Assembly (NCBI RefSeq): GCF_050948175.1
Contig: NW_027490120.1
Span: 372,001 to 436,000, forward strand
Direction: 5' to 3'
Length of the DNA: 64,000 bases
Source of the DNA: Xylocopa sonorina
Taxonomy: Eukaryota; Arthropoda; Insecta; Hymenoptera; Apidae
The notes beneath the pieces were generated by a model. That model ran no database searches and was not told the DNA's origin. It worked only from the letters and a program-made list of their open reading frames with translations. The position numbers and the translations under genes are program-made. Of this stretch, positions 51,701 through 64,000 are shown in pieces (position 1 is the first letter of the stretch; the number at the start of each line of letters is the position of its first letter).

Positions 51701-54700
51701 CGTCTACACTTCCTAAGAATGTAAAAGCGACACTTCCATGCTAGGAAATAGCGTCTGCAGATGTCTACGTATCGTAGCAATAGAGTCCTAATGCTTCTAA
51801 AAACGCGATATCGCATCTCATTTCTATGTGTCATTATAAGATATAATATTCATTGCGAAGTGTCATGTATACCTCGCATACACTTCAATAGAATGTAAAT
51901 GCGACACTTCCTTACTAGGATGTAGCGTTTGCAGATGTCTACGTATCGTAGCAAAAGAGTACTAATGCTACTTAAAACGCGATATCGCATCTTATTTCTA
52001 TGGTTCATTATAAGATATAATATTCATTGTGAAGTGTCATGTACACCTCGCATACAATTCAAATGAATGTAAATGCGACACTTCCTTGCTAGGAAGACGC
52101 CTTTTAAATCGCGATATCGCACCCCATTTCTATGTTTCATGATGAGATATAACATTCAATGTGGTGTGTTATGTATACCTCGTTTTCACTTCAAAAGAAT
52201 GTAAATGCGACATATCCTTCCTTGGAAATAGCGTTTGCAGATGTCTCCGTATCGAAGCAATAGTTTTCTAATGCTTCTTATATCGTGATATCGCATCTCA
52301 TTCCTATATTTCATGACATGATATTATATTCATTCTGGAGTATTATGTATACCTCGGATTCACTTCAAAAGAATATAAATGCGACACTTCCTTGCTAGGA
52401 AGTAGCGTTTGCAGATGTCTACGTATCGAAGCAATAGGATTCTAATGCATCTTAAAACGCGATATCGCTCCTCATTCCTATGTTTCATGTTAAGATATAA
52501 TATCCATTGTGGATTGTTATGTATACCTCGTATTCACTACGAAAGAGTGTAAATGCGACACTTCCTTGCTAGGATATAGCGTTTCCAGATATCTACGTAT
52601 CGTAGCAATAGAGTTCTAGTGTTTCTTAAAACGCGATATCGCATCTCACTTCTATGTTTCATGACACGATAAAATATTCGTTGCGAAGTGTCATGTATAC
52701 CTCGTCTTCACTTCAAAAGAAAGTAAATGCGACAGTTCCTTGCTAGGAAATAGCGTCTGCAGATGTCTGCGTATCGAAGCAATATAGTTCTAGTGCTTCT
52801 TAAAACGCGATATCGCATCTCACTTCTATGTTTCATGATAAGATATGATACTCATTACAAAGTGTTATGTATTCCTCGTCTACACTTCAAATGAATGTAA
52901 ATGCGACACTTCCTTGCTAGGAAATGGCGTTTGCAGGTGTCTCCGTATCGAAGCAATAGAGATCTAATTCTTCTTAAATCGCGATATCTCATTTCATACC
53001 TATGATTCGTTATATGGTATAATATTCATTGTGGAGTGTTATGTATACGTCGTCTACGCTACAAATGAGTGTAAACGCGGCACGTCGTTGCTAGGAAATT
53101 GCGTTTGCAGATGTCTACGTATCGAAGCAATAGTGTTCTAATGCTTCTTAAATCGCGATATGCTTCTCATTTATATGTTTCATGATGAGGTATAATATTC
53201 ATTGTGGAGTGTTATGTATTCCTCGTATTCACTTCAAAAGAATGTAAGCGCAACACTTCCTTGCTGTTAAATACCGTTTACAGATGTCTACGTGTCGTAG
53301 CAATAGAGTTCTAATGCTTTTTAAATCGCTATATCGCATCTCATTCCTATGTTTCATGATAAGATATAATATTCATTGCGAAGTGTCATAAATACCTCGT
53401 ATTCACATCAAAAGAATGTAAATGCCACACTTCCATGCTAGGAAATAGCGTTTGCAGATGTCTACGTATCGTAGCAATGGAGTTCTAAAGCTTCTTAAAA
53501 CAAGATATCGCATCTCATTTCTATTTTTCATGATAAGATTGAATATTCTTTGCGAAGTGTCGCTTATACCTCGCATACACTTCAAATGATTGTAAATGCG
53601 GCACTTCCTTGCTAGGAAATAGCGTTTGCAGATGTGTACGTATCGAAGCAATAGAGTTCTAATGCTTCTCATAACGCGATATCGCATCTCATTTCTGTGT
53701 CTCATGATAAGATATAATATTCATTGTGTAGTGCTGTATATATCTCGTATTCACTTCAAAAGAATGTAAATGCGACACTTCCTTGCTAGGAAATATCGTT
53801 TGCATATCGAAGCAATAGAGTTCCAATGCTTCGTAAAACGAGATATTGCATCTCATTTCTATGTTTCATGATAAGATATAATATTCATTGTGGAGAGTTA
53901 TGTATTAACCTGGTATTAACTTCAAAGGAATGCAAACGCGACACTTCCTTGCTAGGAAATAGCGTTTGCAGATGTCTACGTATCGAAGCAATAGAGTTCT
54001 AATGATTCTTAGAACGCTATATCGCATCTCATTTCTATGTTTCATGATAAGATATAATATTCATTGCGAAGTATCATGTATACCACTCATACACTTCAAA
54101 TGAATGTAAATGCGACACATCCTTGCTAGGAAATAGCGATGGCAGATGTCTACATAACGAAGCAAAAGAGTTCTAATGCTTCTTAAAACGAGATATCGCA
54201 TCTCTTTTCTACGTTTCATGATAAGATATAATACTCATTGTGCAGTGTTATGTATTCCTCGTATTCACTTCAAAAGAATGTAAACGCGACACATCCTTGC
54301 TAGGAAGTAGCGTTTCCAGATGTCTACGTATCGAAGCAATAGAGTTCTAACGCTTCTTAAATCGCGATATCGCATCTCATTTCTATGTTTCATGATAAGA
54401 TATAATATTCATTGTGGAGTGTCATGTATGCCATGTATTCACTTCAAAAGAATGTAAATGCGACACATCCTTGCTAGGAAGTATCGTTTGCAGATATCTA
54501 CTTATCGAAGCACTAGAGTTCTAATGCTTCTTAAATCGCCAAATCGCATCTCATTTCTGTGTTTCATGATAGGATATAATATTCATTGCGGAGTGTCATG
54601 TATACCACGTATTCACTTCAAAGGAATGTAAATGCGACACTTCCTTGCTAGGAAATAGCGTTTCCAGATGCCCACGTATAGAAACAATAGCGTTCTAATG

Positions 54701-57700
54701 CTTCTTAAAACGAGACTTCGCATCTCAGTTCTATGTTTCATGATGAGATATAATATTCATTGCGAAGTGTCATGTATACCTCGTATTCACTTCAAATGAA
54801 TGTAAATGCGACACTTGCTTGCTAGGAAATAGCGTTTTCAGATATCTACGTATCGAAGCAATAGAGTTTTAATGCTCCTTAAATGGCGATATCGCATCTC
54901 ATTTCTTTGTTTCATGATAAGATATAATATTCATTGCGAAGTATCATGTATACCTCGTATTCACTTCAGAAGAATGTAAGTGTGACACTTCCTTGCAAGG
55001 AAATAGCGTTTGCAGATGTCTACTTATCGTAGCAATAGAGTACTAATGCTCCTTAAAACGGAATACCGCACCTCACTTCTGTGTTTCATGATGTCATAAT
55101 ATTCATTGCGAAGTGTCATGTAAACCTCGTATTCTCTTCAAATGGATGTAAATGCGACCCTTCCTTGCTAGGAAATAGAGTTTGCAGACGTCTACGTATC
55201 GTAGCAATAGGGTTCTAACGCTTCTTAAAACGCGATATCGCATCTTATTTCTATGTGTCATGATGAGATATAATATTCATTGTGGAGTGTTATGTATACC
55301 TCGTAATCACATCAAAAGAATGTAAGTACAACACTTCCTTGATATTAAATAGCGTTTGCAAATGTCTACGTATCGTAGCAATAGATTTCTAATACTTTTT
55401 AAATCGCGACATCGCATCTCATTCCTATGTTTCATGATAAGATATAATATTCATTGCGAAGTGCAATGTATTTCTCGCATACACTTCAAATGAGTGTAAA
55501 TACGACACTTCCTTGCTAGGAAATAGCATTGGCAGATGTTTACGTATCGAAGCAATTGAGTTCTAATGCATCTTAGAACGAGATGTTGCATCTCATTTCC
55601 ATGTTTCATGATTAGATATAATATTAATTGCGAAGTGTCATGTATACCTCGTATTCACTTGAAAAGAATGTAAATGCGACACTTCCTTGCGAGGAAGTTG
55701 CGTTTGCAGATGTCTACGTATCGAAGCAATAGGGTTCTAATGCTTCCTAAACCGCGATATCGCTCCTCATTTCTGTGTTTCATGATAAGATATAATATTC
55801 ATTTCGGAGTGTCATGTATACCTCGTATTCACTGGAAAAGAAAGTAAATGCGGCACTCCCTTGCTAGGAAATAGCGTTTCCAGATATCTACGTATCGTAG
55901 CAATAGAGATCTAATGCTCCTTAAAACGCGATATCGCTCCTCATTTCTATGTTTCATGAGAAGATATAATATTCATTTCGGAGTGTCATGTATACCTTGT
56001 ATTCACTTCAGAGGAATGTAAATGCGACACTTCATTGCTAGAAAATAGCGTTTGCAGATGTCTACGTATCGGAGCAATAGAGTTCTAGTGGATCTTAAAA
56101 CGCGATATCGTATCTCATTTCTATGTCTCATGATAAGACATAATATTCATTGCGAAGTGTAGTGTATACCTCGCATATACTTCAAAAGAATGTATATACG
56201 ACATTTCATTGCTAGGAAGTAGTGTTTGCAGATGTCTACGTATCGGAGCAATAGAGTTCTAATGCTTCTTAAATCGCGATAACGCATCTCATTTCTATGT
56301 TTCATGATAAGATATAATATTCATTGCGAAGTGTCATGTATACCTAGTATTCAATTCATAAGAATGTAAATGCCACACTTCCATGCTAGGAAATTGCGTT
56401 TGCCGATTTCTCCGTATCGAAGCAGTAGAGTTCTATTGCTTCTTAAATCGCGATATTGCATCTCATTTCTATGTTTCGTGATAAGGTATAATATTCATTG
56501 CGAAGTGTCATGTATACCTCGCATACACTTCAAATGAATGTAATACGACACTTCGTTGCTAGGAAATAGCGTTTGCAGATGTCTACGTATCGAAGCAATA
56601 GGATTCTAATGCATCTTAAAACGCGATATCGCTCCTCATTCCTATGTTTCATGTTAAGATATAATATCCATTGTGGATTGTTATGTATACCTCGTATTCA
56701 CTACAAAAGAGTGTAAATGCGACACTTCCTTGCTAGGATATAGCGTTTCCAGATATCTACGTATCGTAGCAATAGAGTTCTAGTGTTTCTTAAAACGCGA
56801 TATCGCATCTCACTTCTATGTTTCATGACACGATAAAATATTCGTTGCGAAGTGTCATGTATACCTCGTCTTCTCTTCAAAAGAATGTAAATGCGACAGT
56901 TCCTTGCTAGGAAATAGCGTCTGCAGATGTCTGCGTATCGAAGCAATATAGTTCTAATGCTTCTTATAACGAGATATCGGATCTCAATCCTATGTTCTAT
57001 GATAAGATATAATATTCATTGCGAAGTGTCATGTATACCTCGCATACACTTCAAATGAATGTAATACGACACTTCGTTGCTAGGATATAGCGTTTGCAGA
57101 TGTCTACGTATCGAAGCAATAGGATTCTAATGCATCTTAAAACGCGATATCGCTCCTCATTCCTATGTTTCATGTTAAGATATAATATCCATTGTGGATT
57201 GTTATGTATACCTCGTATTCACTTCAAAAGAATGTAAATCCGACACTTCCTTCCTGGGAAATAGCGTTTGCAGATGTCTACTTATCGTAGCAATAGAGCT
57301 CTAATGCTTCTTAAAACGCAATACCGCACCTCACATCTATGTTTCATGATGATATAATATTCATTGCGAAGTGTCATATAAACTTCGTATTCTCTTCAAA
57401 AGACTGAAAACGCGACACTTCCTTGCTAGGAAATAGCGTTTGCAGATGTCTACTTATCGTAGCAATAGAGTTCTAATGCTTCTTAAAACGCAATACCGCA
57501 CCTCACTTCTATGTTTCATGATGTTATAATATTCATTGCGAAGTGTCATGTATAACTCGTATTCACTTCAAAAGAATGTAAATGCGACACTTCCTTGCTA
57601 GGAAATAGCGTTTCCAGATGCCCACGTATAGAAACAATAGCGTTCTAATGCTTCTTAAAACGAGACTTCGCATCTCAGTTCTATGTTTCATGATGAGATA

Positions 57701-60700
57701 TAATATTCATTGCGAAGTGTCATGTATACCTCGTATTCACTTCAAATGAATGTAAATGCGACACTTGCTTGCTAGGAAATAGCGTTTTCAGATGTCTACG
57801 TATCGAAGCAATAGATTTTTAATGCTCCTTAAATCGCGATATCGCATCTCATTTCTTTGTTTCATGATAAGATATAATATTCATTGCGAAGTATCATGTA
57901 TACCTCGTATTCACTTCAGAAGAATGTAAGTGCGACACTTCCTTGCAAGGAAATAGCGTTTGCAGATGTCTACTTATCGTAGCAATAGAGTACTAATGCT
58001 CCTTAAAACGGAATACCGCACCTCACTTCTATGTTTCATGATGTCATAATATTCATTGCGAAGTGTCATGTAAACCTCGTATTCTCTTCAAAAGGATGTA
58101 AATGCGACCCTTCCTTGCTAGGAAATAGAGTTTGCAGATGTCAACGTATCGTAGCAATTGAGTTCTAACGCTTCTTAAAATGCGATATAGCATCTCATTT
58201 CTATGTGTCATGATGAGATATAATATTCATTGCGAAGTGTCATGTAAACCTCGTATTCTCTTCAAAAGGATGTAAATGCGACACTTCCTTGCTAGGAAAT
58301 AGCGTTTGCAGATGTCTACGTATCGAAGCAACAGATTTCTAATGCTTCTAAAATCGCGATATCGCATCTCATTTCTATGTTTCATGATAAGATATAATGT
58401 TTATTGAGCAGTGTTATGTATATCTCGTCTACACTTCAAAAGAATGTAAATGCGACACTTCCTTGCTAGGAAATAGCGTCTGCAGATGTCTACGTATCGT
58501 AGAAAGAGAGTTCTAATTCTTCTTAAAACGCGAGATAGTACTGTGATATCGCATCTCGCATCTATGTTTCATGATAAGATATAATATTCATTCTGGAGTG
58601 TTGTGTATACCTCGTATTCACTTCAAAAGGTTGTAAATGCGACACTTCCTTGCTAGGTAATAGCGTTTGCAGATGTCCACGTATCGAAGCAATAGAGTAC
58701 TAATGCTTCTTAAAACGCGAAATCGCTCCTTATTTCTATGTTTCATGATAAGATATAATATTCATTGTCGAGTGTTATGTATACGTCGTATTCACTTCAA
58801 AAGAATGTAAATGCGACACTTCCTTGCTAGGAAATAGCGTCTGCAGATGTCTAGGTATCGTAGCAATAGAGGTCTAATGCTTCGTAAAACGCGAATCGAT
58901 CCTCATTTCTATGTTTCATGATGAGATATAATATTCATCGTGGAGTGAAATGTATACCTCGTCTACACTTCCTAAGAATGTAAAAGCGACACTTCCATGC
59001 TAGGAAATAGCGTCTGCAGATGTCTACGTATCGTAGCAATAGAGTCCTAATGCTTCTAAAAACGCGATATCGCATCTCATTTCTATGTGTCATTATAAGA
59101 TATAATATTCATTGCGAAGTGTCATGTATACCTCGCATACACTTCAATAGAATGTAAATGCGACACTTCCTTACTAGGATGTAGCGTTTGCAGATGTCTA
59201 CGTATCGTAGCAAAAGAGTACTAATGCTACTTAAAACGCGATATCGCATCTTATTTCTATGGTTCATTATAAGATATAATATTCATTGTGAAGTGTCATG
59301 TATACCTCGCATACAATTCAAATGAATGTAAATGCGACACTTCCTTGCTAGGAAGACGCCTTTTAAATCGCGATATCGCACCCCATTTCTATGTTTCATG
59401 ATGAGATATAACATTCAATGTGGTATGTTATGTATACCTCGTTTTCACTTCAAAAGAATGTAAATGCGACATATCCTTCCTTGGAAATAGCGTTTGCAGA
59501 TGTCTCCGTATCGAAGCAATAGTTTTCTAATGCTTCTTATATCGTGATATCGCATCTCATTCCTATATTTCATGACATGATATTATATTCATTCTGGAGT
59601 ATTATGTATACCTCGGATTCACTTCAAAAGAATATAAATGCGACACTTCCTTGCTAGGAAGTAGCGTTTGCAGATGTCTACGTATCGAAGCAATAGGATT
59701 CTAATGCATCTTAAAACGCGATATCGCTCCTCATTCCTATGTTTCATGTTAAGATATAATATCCATTGTGGATTGTTATGTATACCTCGTATTCACTACG
59801 AAAGAGTGTAAATGCGACACTTCCTTGCTAGGATATAGCGTTTCCAGATATCTACGTATCGTAGCAATAGAGTTCTAGTGTTTCTTAAAACGCGATATCG
59901 CATCTCACTTCTATGTTTCATGACACGATAAAATATTCGTTGCGAAGCGTCATGTATACCTCGTCTTCACTTCAAAAGAAAGTAAATGCGACAGTTCCTT
60001 GCTAGGAAATAGCGTCTGCAGATGTCTGCGTATCGAAGCAATATAGTTCTAGTGCTTCTTAAAACGCGATATCGCATCTCACTTCTATGTTTCATGATAA
60101 GATATGATACTCATTACAAAGTGTTATGTATTCCTCGTCTACACTTCAAATGAATGTAAATGCGACACTTCCTTGCTAGGAAATGGCGTTTGCAGGTGTC
60201 TCCGTATCGAAGCAATAGAGATCTAATTCTTCTTAAATCGCGATATCTCATTTCATACCTATGATTCGTTATATGGTATAATATTCATTGTGGAGTGTTA
60301 TGTATACGTCGTCTACGCTACAAATGAGTGTAAACGCGGCACGTCGTTGCTAGGAAATTGCGTTTGCAGATGTCTACGTATCGAAGCAATAGTGTTCTAA
60401 TGCTTCTTAAATCGCGATATGCTTCTCATTTATATGTTTCATGATGAGGTATAATATTCATTGTGGAGTGTTATGTATTCCTCGTATTCACTTCAAAAGA
60501 ATGTAAGCGCAACACTTCCTTGCTGTTAAATACCGTTTACAGATGTCTACGTGTCGTAGCAATAGAGTTCTAATGCTTTTTAAATCGCTATATCGCATCT
60601 CATTCCTATGTTTCATGATAAGATATAATATTCATTGCGAAGTGTCATAAATACCTCGTATTCACATCAAAAGAATGTAAATGCCACACTTCCATGCTAG

Positions 60701-62537
60701 GAAATAGCGTTTGCAGATGTCTACGTATCGTAGCAATGGAGTTCTAAAGCTTCTTAAAACAAGATATCGCATCTCATTTCTATTTTTCATGATAAGATTG
60801 AATATTCTTTGCGAAGTGTCGCTTATACCTCGCATACACTTCAAATGATTGTAAATGCGGCACTTCCTTGCTAGGAAATAGCGTTTGCAGATGTGTACGT
60901 ATCGAAGCAATAGAGTTCTAATGCTTCTCATAACGCGATATCGCATCTCATTTCTGTGTCTCATGATAAGATATAATATTCATTGTGTAGTGCTGTATAT
61001 ATCTCGTATTCACTTCAAAAGAATGTAAATGCGACACTTCCTTGCTAGGAAATATCGTTTGCATATCGAAGCAATAGAGTTCCAATGCTTCGTAAAACGA
61101 GATATTGCATCTCATTTCTATGTTTCATGATAAGATATAATATTCATTGTGGAGAGTTATGTATTAACCTGGTATTAACTTCAAAGGAATGCAAACGCGA
61201 CACTTCCTTGCTAGGAAATAGCGTTTGCAGATGTCTACGTATCGAAGCAATAGAGTTCTAATGATTCTTAGAACGCTATATCGCATCTCATTTCTATGTT
61301 TCATGATAAGATATAATATTCATTGCGAAGTATCATGTATACCACTCATACACTTCAAATGAATGTAAATGCGACACATCCTTGCTAGGAAATAGCGATG
61401 GCAGATGTCTACATAACGAAGCAAAAGAGTTCTAATGCTTCTTAAAACGAGATATCGCATCTCTTTTCTACGTTTCATGATAAGATATAATACTCATTGT
61501 GCAGTGTTATGTATTCCTCGTATTCACTTCAAAAGAATGTAAACGCGACACATCCTTGCTAGGAAGTAGCGTTTCCAGATGTCTACGTATCGAAGCAATA
61601 GAGTTCTAACGCTTCTTAAATCGCGATATCGCATCTCATTTCTATGTTTCATGATAAGATATAATATTCATTGTGGAGTGTCATGTATGCCATGTATTCA
61701 CTTCAAAAGAATGTAAATGCGACACATCCTTGCTAGGAAGTATCGTTTGCAGATATCTACTTATCGAAGCACTAGAGTTCTAATGCTTCTTAAATCGCCA
61801 AATCGCATCTCATTTCTGTGTTTCATGATAGGATATAATATTCATTGCGGAGTGTCATGTATACCACGTATTCACTTCAAAGGAATGTAAATGCGACACT
61901 TCCTTGCTAGGAAATAGCGTTTCCAGATGCCCACGTATAGAAACAATAGCGTTCTAATGCTTCTTAAAACGAGACTTCGCATCTCAGTTCTATGTTTCAT
62001 GATGAGATATAATATTCATTGCGAAGTGTCATGTATACCTCGTATTCACTTCAAATGAATGTAAATGCGACACTTGCTTGCTAGGAAATAGCGTTTTCAG
62101 ATATCTACGTATCGAAGCAATAGAGTTTTAATGCTCCTTAAATGGCGATATCGCATCTCATTTCTTTGTTTCATGATAAGATATAATATTCATTGCGAAG
62201 TATCATGTATACCTCGTATTCACTTCAGAAGAATGTAAGTGTGACACTTCCTTGCAAGGAAATAGCGTTTGCAGATGTCTACTTATCGTAGCAATAGAGT
62301 ACTAATGCTCCTTAAAACGGAATACCGCACCTCACTTCTGTGTTTCATGATGTCATAATATTCATTGCGAAGTGTCATGTAAACCTCGTATTCTCTTCAA
62401 ATGGATGTAAATGCGACCCTTCCTTGCTAGGAAATAGAGTTTGCAGACGTCTACGTATCGTAGCAATAGGGTTCTAACGCTTCTTAAAACGCGATATCGC
62501 ATCTTATTTCTATGTGTCATGATGAGATATAATATTC
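48019..62537 (-). repeat. Tandem duplication of a 7,259-bp block (about 42 monomers)
   Basis: The block 48,019-55,277 is followed directly by a second copy, 55,278-62,537. The 7,259-bp offset is constant at every point I checked, so no length change has occurred. I found only a handful of substitutions: 48,902/56,161, 52,044/59,303, 52,166/59,425 and 52,689/59,948. Two unusual monomers are carried in both copies: one with a deletion of about 50-60 bp (near 52,095 and 59,354) and one with about 13 extra bases (near 51,268 and 58,527). This is either a very recent duplication or an assembly duplication. Confidence 0.9.
49258..49960 (-). repeat. Local three-monomer duplication (offset 521 bp)
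   Basis: A distinctive monomer with TGTAATACGACACTTCG, AGGATTCTAATGCATC and TCCATTGTGGATTG occurs at about 49,258 and again 521 bp later; a related monomer is found near 52,400. It shows turnover on the scale of a few monomers inside the larger duplication. Confidence 0.7.
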
Positions 62538-64000
62538 ATTGCGAAGTGTCATGTATAACTCGTATTCACTACAAAAGAATGTAAATGCGACACTTCCTTG
62601 CTAGGAAATAGCGTTTCCAGATGCCTACGTATAGAAACAATAGGGTTCTAATGCTTCTTAAAACGAGACTTCGCATCTCAGTTCTATGTTTCATGATGAG
62701 ATATAATATTCATTGCGAAGTGTCATGTATACCTCGTATTCACTTCAAATGAACGTAAATGCGACACTTGCTTGCTAGGAAATAGCGTTTTCAGATGTCT
62801 ACGTATCGAAGCAATAGAGATTTAATGCTCCTTAAATCGCGATATCGCATTTCATTTCGTTGTTTCATGATAATATATAATATTCATTGCGAAGTGTCAT
62901 GTATACCTCGTATTCACTTCAAAAGAATGTAAGTGCGACACTTCCTTGCTAGGAAATAGCGTTTCCAGATGTCTACGTATAGAAACAATAGGGTACTAAT
63001 GCTTCTTAGAACGAGACTTCGATTCTCATTTCTATGTTTCATGATAAGATATAATATTCATTGCGATGTGTCATGTACACCTCGTATTCACTTCAAAAGA
63101 ATGTAAATGCGACACGTCCTTGCAAGGAAATAGCGTTTTCAGATGTCTACTTATCGTAGCAATAGAGTTCTAGTGCTTCTTAAAACGCAATACCGCACCT
63201 CACTTCTATATTTCATAATGATATAATATTCATTGCGATGTGTCATGTATACCTCGTATTCGCATCAAAGGAATGTGAATACGACACTTCCTTGCAAGGA
63301 AATAGCGTTTGCAGATGTCTCCGTATCGAAGGAATAGACTTCTAATGCTTCTTAAATCGAGATATCGCAACACATTTCTATGTGTCATGATGAGATATAA
63401 TATTCGTTGCGAAGTGTCATGTATACCTCGTATTCACTTCAAAACAATGTAAATGCTACACTTCCTTCCTAGGAAATAGCGTTTCCAGATGTCTACGTAT
63501 AGAAACAATAGGGTACTTATGCTTCTTAGAACGAGACTTCGCTTCTCATTTCTATGTTTCATGATAAGATATAATATTCATTGCGAAATGTCATGTATAC
63601 CTCGTATTCACTTCAAAAGAATGTAAATCCGACACTTCCTCCCTGGGAAATAGCGTTGGCAGATGTCTACGTATCGAAGCAATAGAGTTCTAATGCTTCT
63701 TAAATCGCCATATCGCATCTCACTTCTATGTATCATGATAAGATGTAATATTCATTGTGCAGTGTTATGTATACCTCGCATACACTTCAAATGATTGTAA
63801 ATGCGACACTTCCTTGCTAGGATATAGCGATGGCAGATGTCTACGTATCGAAGCAACAGAGTTCTAATGCTTCTTAAATCGCCAAATCGCGTCACATTTC
63901 TATGTTTCGTGATAATATATAATATTCATCGTGGAGTGTTATGCATACCTCCTATTCACTTCAAAAGAATGTAAGTGCAACACTTCCTGGCTAGGAAATA

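Larger units (their letters stand above)
43545..64000 (-). repeat. Satellite array, right arm, same monomer in inverted orientation
   Basis: About 118 monomers of the same satellite, now reading as the reverse complement of the left arm. Examples are GCGACACTTCCTTGCTAGG, GTATACCTCGTATTCACTTC, CATGATAAGATATAATATTC and CTAATGCTTCTTAAAACGCG. The same variant classes seen in the left arm recur, including GAGACTTCGCATCTC with TATAGAAACAATAG, and CGCAATACCGCACC. The array starts with AAATGCGACACTTC directly against the LTR and continues past the window end. Monomers next to the element (about 43.5-46 kb) are the most divergent. Confidence 0.97.

Noticed and set aside
45900..61000. 80-100 codon minus-strand frames in the right arm, some duplicated exactly 7,259 bp apart
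   Set aside because: These are the same satellite frame as in the left arm on the inverted strand. The exact repeats are explained by the block duplication.
8054..64000. Regularly spaced repeats as a CRISPR array
   Set aside because: The whole 174-bp unit is repeated with no unique spacers, the host DNA is eukaryotic, and no cas-like gene is present.

Overview
The window is eukaryotic and looks like arthropod, probably insect, DNA. It has a CpG-rich single-copy flank with no operon-like gene packing, tens of kilobases of tandem satellite, and a Ty3/gypsy-class LTR retrotransposon with an insect-type Pol. A hymenopteran source would fit the lack of CpG depletion, but the sequence does not prove it and I cannot name a species.

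Layout: (1) 1-8,053 is single-copy-looking, moderately GC-rich, CpG-containing DNA. It has a few microsatellites, clusters of TAAT/ATTA and GGATTA motifs that resemble homeodomain sites, and no gene I can identify. One short minus-strand frame (110-274) has coding-like codon texture. (2) 8,054-37,123 is a satellite array of about 174-bp monomers (171-175 bp), roughly 167 copies, all in one orientation. It carries several higher-order and segmental duplications. (3) 37,124-43,544 is one minus-strand Ty3/gypsy retrotransposon of 6,421 bp. Its pol frame is long and open (RT, RNase H, integrase). Gag is reduced to a 34-codon stub, the protease active-site motif is missing, and the two LTRs differ greatly in length (361 and 1,466 bp). 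(4) 43,545-64,000 is the same satellite, about 118 monomers, in the opposite orientation. It contains an almost perfect 7,259-bp tandem duplication and runs off the window.

The main point is that the satellite changes strand exactly at the retrotransposon. There is no target-site duplication, the two satellite flanks stop on the same side of the monomer, and the LTRs do not match. A simple insertion into a continuous array cannot explain this. An inversion with a breakpoint in or beside the element, for example exchange between two copies, explains it better; an assembly mis-join is the alternative. Older, more variable monomers lie near the element and more homogenised, recently amplified ones lie in the outer arms, giving a roughly mirror-symmetric structure. 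I found no CRISPR, rRNA, tRNA or bacterial-type operon, and no new multi-gene system.
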